From contig JAGOCN010000033.1 of the NCBI GenBank assembly GCA_017998735.1, forward strand, positions 1 through 10,963: a stretch of DNA of 10,963 nucleotides, given 5' to 3'. This document shows positions 1 to 3,839 of the stretch, piece after piece; the first letter of the stretch is position 1, and each line of letters begins with the position of its first letter. The translations under genes and the position numbers were made by a program. The notes under the pieces are model-generated. The model was not told the DNA's origin, made no database searches, and worked only from the letters and a program-made list of their open reading frames with translations. Origin of the DNA: Giesbergeria sp. (GTDB lineage: Bacteria > Pseudomonadota > Gammaproteobacteria > Burkholderiales > Burkholderiaceae_C).

Positions 1-1
1 C

Positions 2-688
2 TTTGTGATGGACGGCTCCGGCCCGGTCTACCTGGACCCGCCCAGCCTCGACCTGTGGCCCAGGATCGACTGGGCGCCCGACTACAACAAAAGCAGGAAG
101 GTGGACCTCAACACCCTCACCAAGGCAGAGGTCGCCAGCTGGAAGCCCGGCGACACGCTGCTGCTGAACGGCAAGATGCTGACCGGCCGCGACGCCGCGC
201 ACAAGCGCATCCAGGACATGCTGGCCAGGGGAGAAAAGCTGCCGGTGGACTTCACCAACCGCGTCATCTACTACGTTGGCCCAGTCGACCCGGTGGCGGG
301 CGAAGCCGTGGGACCTGCCGGCCCGACCACCGCCACGCGCATGGACGGCTTCACCGACATGATGCTGGCGCAAACGGGACTGATTGCCATGGTGGGCAAG
401 GCCGAGCGTGGCCCGACCGCCATTGCGTCCATCAAGCAGCACCAGAGCGCTTACCTGATGGCGGTGGGCGGCGCCGCCTACCTCGTGTCCAAGGCCATCA
501 AGCATGCCGAAGTGGTGGGCTTTGCCGACCTGGGCATGGAAGCCATCTACGAATTCGATGTGGTGGACATGCCGGTCACGGTGGCGGTCGATGCCGGCGG
601 CACCAGCGTGCACAACACCGGCCCGGCCGAATGGCAGCAGCGCATTGCCACGGGCGAATTCAAGGGCATTGAACTGGCAGCGGTGTAA
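2..688 (+). CDS. Class I fumarate hydratase, C-terminal part (5' truncated by window edge)
   Basis: Interconverts fumarate and L-malate in the TCA cycle; class I enzymes are cytoplasmic and carry a 4Fe-4S cluster. The visible ~228 residues are the C-terminal (beta) domain of a protein usually near 500 residues. The frame is open to the left edge, so no start is visible; the GTG and ATG at 5-10 are internal codons. Recognisable blocks are GKMLTGRDAAHKR, YYVGPVDP followed by VGPAGPTTATRMD, and LGMEAIYEFDV near the end, all shared with the FumA/FumB C-terminal half as I remember it. The cluster-binding cysteines belong to the N-terminal domain outside the window. It ends in TAA at 686-688, 106 bp before murI on the same strand. 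A related class I hydro-lyase such as L(+)-tartrate dehydratase is possible but less likely, because fragments of that family are normally split into separate subunits. Confidence 0.9.
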   Translation, partial: FVMDGSGPVYLDPPSLDLWPRIDWAPDYNKSRKVDLNTLTKAEVASWKPGDTLLLNGKMLTGRDAAHKRIQDMLARGEKLPVDFTNRVIYYVGPVDPVAGEAVGPAGPTTATRMDGFTDMMLAQTGLIAMVGKAERGPTAIASIKQHQSAYLMAVGGAAYLVSKAIKHAEVVGFADLGMEAIYEFDVVDMPVTVAVDAGGTSVHNTGPAEWQQRIATGEFKGIELAAV

Positions 689-712
689 CACCCGAACACT
701 GTCTGCTCTGCC

Positions 713-757
713 CTGCTGCCGGTCACATCCCCTGTGGGGTGGCTTGCCCGGCAGCAG
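713..757 (+). terminator. Hairpin between fumarase and murI, weak terminator candidate
   Basis: A perfect 10-bp stem pairs 713-722 (CTGCTGCCGG) with 748-757 around a 25-nt loop that itself can form a CCCC/GGGG pairing. It starts 24 nt after the fumarase stop codon. There is no T-run directly after it, so it may stabilise the fumarase 3' end or act with Rho rather than terminate by itself. Confidence 0.35.
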
Positions 758-794
758 CAAACATCCTTTCACTTTGCCCCGCACAGCCCCAGCC

Positions 795-1745
795 ATGACC
801 GCACTCCAGCACCAGCCCATCGGGGTGTTTGACAGCGGCGTGGGCGGCCTGAGCGTGCTGCAGGCGCTGCGCGCCGAACTGCCGCACGAGCGTTTTGTCT
901 ACCTGGCTGACAGTGCCAACGCACCCTATGGCGATGCCCGGGGCGACGCGTTTGTGGCCGCGCGCAGCCATGCCATTGCCGATTATCTGCAGGCGCAGCA
1001 TGGCACCAAGGCACTGGTGGTGGCCTGCAACACCGCCACGGCAGCCGCCATCCATGAAGTGCGGACGCGCTACCCCGGCCTGCCGCTGGTGGGCGTGGAG
1101 CCGGCGCTCAAACCTGCCGTGGCCGCCAGCCGCACCGGGCACATCGGCGTGCTGGGCACGCGCAGCACGCTCACCAGCGCCAAGTTCGGCAGGCTGCTGG
1201 CGTCGCTGCAAGGGCAGGCACGGTTCAGCGTGCAGCCCTGCGATGGGCTGGCGCACGCCATTGAGCGCAGCACCGCGCAGGTGCTAGCCAGCGAGGCGGG
1301 CAAAGTTCAGGGCAGCGAAGGCGGCTCAGACCCTGCCGACCTGCTGGCCAGCGAAGCAGGCGTGCTGTGCGCGCGCTACACCGCTGCGCTGGGGCGCTTT
1401 GGCAGCGCGCCAGGCGAAATCGACACTCTGGTGCTGGGCTGCACGCACTATGTCTTTGTGCAGCCGCTGCTGCAGCAACTGGTGGGCGCGCAGGTGCAGA
1501 TTCTGTCCACCGGCGGTGCCGTAGCGCGCCAGACCCGGCGCCTGCTGCAAGCTGCCGGCACGCTGGTGCCCGAGGGCCAGAACCAGGGTTTGGCGCCATT
1601 GCCGATGCTGCTCACCACCGGGGCACTGGCCCCGTTGCAGAACGCCACCGCACGCTGGCTGCAATGGCCGGCAGAGCACTGCCACCAGGTCACTGTGCCA
1701 GACCTTGTACAAATAACAGTCAAATCGGCCTCCAGCGCAGGCTGA
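795..1745 (+). CDS. murI: Glutamate racemase
   Basis: Cofactor-independent cytoplasmic enzyme that racemises L-glutamate to D-glutamate for peptidoglycan. The 316-residue product opens with the family signature IGVFDSGVGGLSVL (Asp13-Ser14). It has the two catalytic cysteines in VVACNTATA (Cys78) and VLGCTHY (Cys216), with His218 beside the second. Family members are usually about 260-285 residues. The excess comes from an insert around residues 163-189 in which LASEAG occurs twice, and from a C-terminal tail. The ATG at 795 is chosen because family homology begins there; no clear Shine-Dalgarno precedes it, and the longer upstream reading frame has no family similarity. The last codons (ending VKSASSAG) lie inside an interspersed palindromic repeat, and the TGA stop is the three-base loop of its hairpin. 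Racemase identity is secure; the native length of the C terminus is doubtful. Confidence 0.95.
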   Translation: MTALQHQPIGVFDSGVGGLSVLQALRAELPHERFVYLADSANAPYGDARGDAFVAARSHAIADYLQAQHGTKALVVACNTATAAAIHEVRTRYPGLPLVGVEPALKPAVAASRTGHIGVLGTRSTLTSAKFGRLLASLQGQARFSVQPCDGLAHAIERSTAQVLASEAGKVQGSEGGSDPADLLASEAGVLCARYTAALGRFGSAPGEIDTLVLGCTHYVFVQPLLQQLVGAQVQILSTGGAVARQTRRLLQAAGTLVPEGQNQGLAPLPMLLTTGALAPLQNATARWLQWPAEHCHQVTVPDLVQITVKSASSAG

Positions 1746-1775
1746 GCCTGCGCCAGCAGCTATTATTTCAATAGC
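1711..1775. repeat. Interspersed palindromic element overlapping the murI 3' end
   Basis: Contains a perfect 8-bp stem, GCGCAGGC (1735-1742) with GCCTGCGC (1746-1753), closed by a TGA loop. A second small stem follows: GCTATT (1759-1764) with AATAGC (1770-1775) around ATTTC. The ordered blocks TCAAATCGGCCTC, a GCGC-rich palindrome, CAGCAGCTAT and AATAGC match, from memory, a short non-coding repeat scattered through Comamonadaceae genomes, often at gene ends. It lies where murI converges on the metallopeptidase gene and may act as a bidirectional transcription stop. The outer borders are estimates. Confidence 0.6.
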
Positions 1776-1820
1776 ACCCGAATTTGTCTGAGCTGCAGTG
1801 GCTGCCAGCCCGGACCGCGT

Positions 1821-2360
1821 TCAGATTGCGCCTGGCACCCACAGCTTCTCGCCCGTGCGCTCCACATGCGTCAGGTACAGGCGCACGTCCCATTCGTACT
1901 GGTGGTAGTGCGGTTCCATGTGCGCGCACAACTGGTAGAAAGCCTTGCTGTGGTCGCGCTCGCGCAGGTGTGCAAGTTCATGCACCACGATCATGCGCAG
2001 GAACTCGTCAGGCACTTGTTTGAACAATGCCGACACGCGGATCTCGTGCCTGGCTGCGGCCAGCTTGCTGCCCTGCACACGCGAGACACTGGTGTGCAGC
2101 CCCAGCGCATTGCGCACTACATGGATCTTGCTGTCAAACAGCACCTTGTTCACCGCCGGCGCGTTGCGCAGATGGCGGTTTTTCAGCTCGGTGGTGTACT
2201 GGTACAGCGCCTTGTCGGTGCGCACTGCATGGTTTTGCGGGTATTTGCGCAGCAGCAGCGCGCCCAGGCTGGCCGGCCCGTCAGTGGACAGCAGGCTGCG
2301 CACCTGGTCCTGCAGCGCCTGGGGGTAGGCGCGCAAATAGGGAAAGTCTGCGGAATGCAT
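1821..2360 (-). CDS. YgjP/M48-type zinc metallopeptidase domain protein
   Basis: A 179-residue protein carrying a gluzincin-like site: VVHELAH at about residues 125-131 (His127, Glu128, His131), followed by HSKAFYQLCAHMEPHY with His137. This is the arrangement of the YgjP-like (DUF45) metallopeptidase domain, in which HExxH is followed closely by a conserved His and a Cys-containing helix. There is no signal peptide or membrane segment, so a cytoplasmic location is likely. The substrate is unknown. The ATG at 2358-2360 is used; only a weak GGAA lies upstream, at an 11-nt distance. It is convergent with murI (75 bp between stops) and 94 bp downstream of the DUF6806-like gene on the same strand, so co-transcription is possible. 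Members with this domain are often longer (about 230-250 residues). I see no frameshift here, and the N-terminal 60 residues resemble nothing I can name. Confidence 0.8.
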   Translation of the reverse strand: MHSADFPYLRAYPQALQDQVRSLLSTDGPASLGALLLRKYPQNHAVRTDKALYQYTTELKNRHLRNAPAVNKVLFDSKIHVVRNALGLHTSVSRVQGSKLAAARHEIRVSALFKQVPDEFLRMIVVHELAHLRERDHSKAFYQLCAHMEPHYHQYEWDVRLYLTHVERTGEKLWVPGAI

Positions 2361-2454
2361 GGCGGGAAGTGTTCCGGCGTCAGACAGCAGATGTCAGACA
2401 ACAGGTCCGGCGAAATGCCGCAAAACATGTCACCGGGCCGGCTGCGCCACCGGC

Positions 2455-3087
2455 TCAGTGCAGATGGCGCGGACGGCGGCCACCGCCGTGGCTGCCGCCA
2501 GAACCCGAACCGCCGGGGCCACGTGGCGGCTTGCCGATTTCCAGCGAATTGACCAAGGCGTCGAAACGCTCGCTGAACAGGCGGTCGATTTCTGCCACCA
2601 CACCGCCGAGCTCGGCGCCGTCAAAATGGCGCTCCATCATGTTCACCACGTCCTGCACCAGCAGGTCGCGCTGCACCTGCATGATGGCCGCCGGGGTGGG
2701 GCCGACAAACAGCATCAGGAAGTCGTCGCGCGATTCGCTGTCGTCTTCTTCCTCGTCCTCATCGAAGTCGGCGTCGTAGAACGTCACTTCAATGGCCGCG
2801 CCTTCCTGCGCCAGTTCATTGAGGTTCATGCACATCTCGTCCAGCGACTGGCGAAAGTCGTCGTCGCCGCGCACCGTCCAGCAGATTTGCAGCGTGTGCT
2901 CCTTGGCGTCGAACTGGATGCCGGGCTCTTCTTCGTAGGCACTGATGGCGCCATCGGCCAGGGAACGGGCTCCGGCGTATTTCCACAGGGGCTTGAGCGC
3001 TTCCTGCAGCTGCTCATACCCGGCCTCGGGCCGCAGGGCCACCTGGCCGTGGACATGGATTTCGAAAGGAGCGTTGTAATTTGACAT
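2455..3087 (-). CDS. Conserved protein of unknown function, probably DUF6806 family
   Basis: A 210-residue protein starting MSNYNAPFEIHVHGQVAL. I believe this family is annotated DUF6806 in Burkholderiales, but that is from memory; no function is known to me. Three parts are visible. Residues 1-104 are a mixed alpha/beta region, including WKYAGARSLADGAISAYEEE and LQICWTVRGDDDF. Residues 105-122 are a very acidic stretch (DADFDEDEEEDD and following). Residues 123-185 look helical, ending ERFDALVNSLEIG. Residues 186-210 form a Gly/Ser/Arg/His-rich tail that is probably disordered. There is no signal peptide or transmembrane segment. The ATG at 3085-3087 has only a weak GAGA upstream, and the encoded CCA end of tRNA-Leu(UAA) lies 13 nt before it, so the mRNA probably arises by read-through and cleavage from the tRNA transcript. 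The metallopeptidase gene follows after 94 bp. Confidence 0.75.
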   Translation of the reverse strand: MSNYNAPFEIHVHGQVALRPEAGYEQLQEALKPLWKYAGARSLADGAISAYEEEPGIQFDAKEHTLQICWTVRGDDDFRQSLDEMCMNLNELAQEGAAIEVTFYDADFDEDEEEDDSESRDDFLMLFVGPTPAAIMQVQRDLLVQDVVNMMERHFDGAELGGVVAEIDRLFSERFDALVNSLEIGKPPRGPGGSGSGGSHGGGRRPRHLH

Positions 3088-3100
3088 GATTGAATCTCAG

Positions 3101-3193
3101 TGGTGCCCCGAGCCGGGGTCGAACCGGCACGCCCCTTTTCAGGAAAGCGGCGGATTTTAAGTCCGCAGTGTCTACCAATTTCACCATCGGGGC
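3101..3193 (-). tRNA. tRNA-Leu (anticodon UAA)
   Basis: Reading the minus strand, the acceptor stem GCCCCGA (3193-3187) pairs perfectly with TCGGGGC (3111-3105), followed by discriminator A and an encoded CCA. The D arm holds the class II AATTGGTAGACAC. The anticodon stem GCGGA/TCCGC encloses loop CTTAAAA, giving anticodon UAA. A long variable arm follows, and the T arm is GCCGG-TTCGACC-CCGGC. The length of 93 nt including CCA fits a leucine tRNA. It is last in the Gly-Cys-Gly-Leu cluster and directly precedes the DUF6806-like gene. Confidence 0.97.
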
Positions 3194-3226
3194 ATGCCGC
3201 AGAATGGAACCGCGCCTTGCCTGCAG

Positions 3227-3255
3227 AGCGTAACCCGGCCAGCACTGGCGTGCAA
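3227..3255 (-). promoter_or_regulatory. Weak sigma-70-type promoter candidate for tRNA-Leu(UAA)
   Basis: On the minus strand TTGCAC (3255-3250) and TACGCT (3232-3227) are 17 bp apart, each matching consensus at three of six positions. The predicted start near 3220 leaves about a 27-nt leader before the tRNA. It would let this tRNA and the DUF6806-like gene be made despite the hairpin at 3317-3340. Weak by sequence alone. Confidence 0.28.
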
Positions 3256-3310
3256 TGCCGAAACCTGCCGGGCGTTGCCATTGCAAGTGCGAATGCAAAG
3301 GCATCCGCCC

Positions 3311-3340
3311 AAAGAAAAAGGGAAGCCGAAGCTTCCCTTT
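3311..3340 (-). terminator. Intrinsic terminator after the second tRNA-Gly
   Basis: On the minus strand a perfect 10-bp stem, AAAGGGAAGC (3340-3331) with GCTTCCCTTT (3326-3317), is capped by TTCG closed by C-G, the extra-stable cUUCGg tetraloop. A TTCTTT tail follows (3316-3311). It begins 6 nt after the encoded CCA of the tRNA-Gly at 3347-3422. The plus-strand side has no T-run, so it points at minus-strand transcription. It sits before tRNA-Leu(UAA), so read-through may be partial. Confidence 0.75.
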
Positions 3341-3426
3341 GAGAACTGGAGCGGGAAAAGAGTCTCGAACTCTCGACCTCAACCTTGGCAAGGTTGCGCT
3401 CTACCAACTGAGCTATTCCCGCATTT
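3315..3426 (-). repeat. Copy A of duplicated tRNA-Gly plus hairpin module
   Basis: Direct repeat of 3646-3759. It holds the hairpin terminator (5 A, GGGAAGC core), a short linker and the whole tRNA-Gly, ending just past the tRNA 5' end at CCCGCATTT. The 76-nt tRNA is identical in both copies; differences are confined to the hairpin loop and linker. Confidence 0.85.
3347..3422 (-). tRNA. tRNA-Gly (anticodon GCC), copy A
   Basis: The acceptor stem GCGGGAA/TTCCCGC is perfect, with discriminator T and encoded CCA (3349-3347). The D loop includes AGCTCAGTTGGTAGAGC, the anticodon stem AACCT/AGGTT encloses TTGCCAA (anticodon GCC), and the T arm includes GAGAG-TTCGAGA-CTCTT. It is 76 nt long and identical to the copy at 3680-3755. 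A TATAAT box lies 55 nt upstream of its 5' end and an intrinsic terminator follows 6 nt after its 3' end, so this copy could be an independent transcription unit. Confidence 0.97.
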
Positions 3427-3477
3427 GCCTGTGTGCGCTGTTGAAATTTTTCATCAACGCTGGCTGGCAAGCCGCAA

Positions 3478-3506
3478 ATTATAAGGCAGTTTTTTTGGAT
3501 TTTCAT
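3478..3506 (-). promoter_or_regulatory. Promoter for tRNA-Gly copy A
   Basis: On the minus strand a perfect -10 box TATAAT (3483-3478) lies 17 bp from ATGAAA (3506-3501), a 4/6 match to the -35 consensus. The spacer is A-rich. The predicted start near 3471 gives a leader of about 49 nt before the tRNA at 3422. It lies in the 127-bp gap after tRNA-Cys. Confidence 0.55.
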
Positions 3507-3549
3507 TGCCCGTGCAATTTTTTTGAATCCTTGAAAACCACCCGTTGTC

Positions 3550-3623
3550 TGGAGGCGCGGACCAGAGTCGAACTGGTCTAACCGGATTTGCAATCCGGGG
3601 CATAACCGCTTTGCTACCGCGCC
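3550..3623 (-). tRNA. tRNA-Cys (anticodon GCA)
   Basis: The acceptor stem GGCGCGG/CCGCGCC is perfect, with discriminator T and encoded CCA (3552-3550). The anticodon stem CCGGA/TCCGG encloses TTGCAAA (anticodon GCA). The T arm is ACCAG-TTCGACT-CTGGT, and the whole is 74 nt. It is flanked by two identical tRNA-Gly genes. Only 22 nt separate it from the upstream hairpin at 3646, too little for its own promoter, so it probably depends on read-through from the first tRNA-Gly. Confidence 0.97.
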
Positions 3624-3645
3624 AGAAAACCGTGAAGTCCTTGAC

Positions 3646-3673
3646 AAAAAGGGAAGCCTGCGCTTCCCTTTTT
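3646..3673 (-). terminator. Terminator-like hairpin between the first tRNA-Gly and tRNA-Cys
   Basis: A perfect 12-bp stem, AAAAAGGGAAGC (3646-3657 on the plus strand) with its complement at 3662-3673, has a 4-nt loop and five T on either strand, so it is symmetrical. On the minus strand it starts 6 nt after the CCA of the tRNA-Gly at 3680-3755. Because tRNA-Cys follows 22 nt later, it is either a leaky terminator or a processing hairpin. Confidence 0.6.
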
Positions 3674-3679
3674 GAAATC

Positions 3680-3755
3680 TGGAGCGGGAAAAGAGTCTCG
3701 AACTCTCGACCTCAACCTTGGCAAGGTTGCGCTCTACCAACTGAGCTATTCCCGC
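3680..3755 (-). tRNA. tRNA-Gly (anticodon GCC), copy B
   Basis: Identical over all 76 nt to the tRNA-Gly at 3347-3422, with the same perfect acceptor stem, loop TTGCCAA and encoded CCA (3682-3680). It is the first tRNA of the cluster in transcription order, 84 bp downstream of the lon stop codon. There is no convincing terminator between lon and this gene, so some lon read-through could contribute to its expression. Confidence 0.97.
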
Positions 3756-3773
3756 ATTTTACCTAAGCCGCGC

Positions 3774-3809
3774 ATTGTACAACGCGTTTGCATCGGTGCA
3801 TGCATTGTA
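3774..3809 (-). promoter_or_regulatory. Two TACAAT boxes upstream of the tRNA cluster, promoter candidates
   Basis: The minus strand carries TACAATGC twice, with TACAAT at 3809-3804 and at 3779-3774, 30 bp apart. Each matches five of six -10 positions. The second is followed by a GCGCGG stretch, the GC-rich discriminator expected of a stringently controlled tRNA promoter. Neither has a convincing -35 box at 16-18 bp, so the call is tentative. Confidence 0.3.
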
Positions 3810-3839
3810 GCGCAAATTTTTGCGGCTCCAGGCATTGCC

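Larger units (their letters stand above)
3646..3759 (-). repeat. Copy B of duplicated tRNA-Gly plus hairpin module
   Basis: Direct repeat of 3315-3426, with copies offset by about 333 bp and tRNA-Cys between them. The upstream flanks of the two copies do not resemble each other, which places the duplication border right at the tRNA 5' end. Confidence 0.85.

Noticed and set aside
504..794. N-terminal extension of the murI frame
   Set aside because: It overlaps the fumarase coding region and has no MurI similarity; the family begins at the ATG at 795.
3101..3193. Prophage or island attachment site at the tRNA genes
   Set aside because: No integrase is adjacent, and there is no duplicated tRNA 3' end fragment; the repeated tRNA-Gly is a full gene duplicate.
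3502..3527. Plus-strand terminator-like ATTGC/GCAAT hairpin followed by seven T
   Set aside because: The stem is only 5 bp and there is no plus-strand gene upstream to terminate; it lies in the gap upstream of tRNA-Gly copy A's promoter.
2826..3740. 304-codon minus-strand open frame
   Set aside because: It reads through four tRNA genes and the first part of the DUF6806-like gene in another frame; the repeated peptide IAQLVERNLAKVE-like segments are translated tRNA-Gly.
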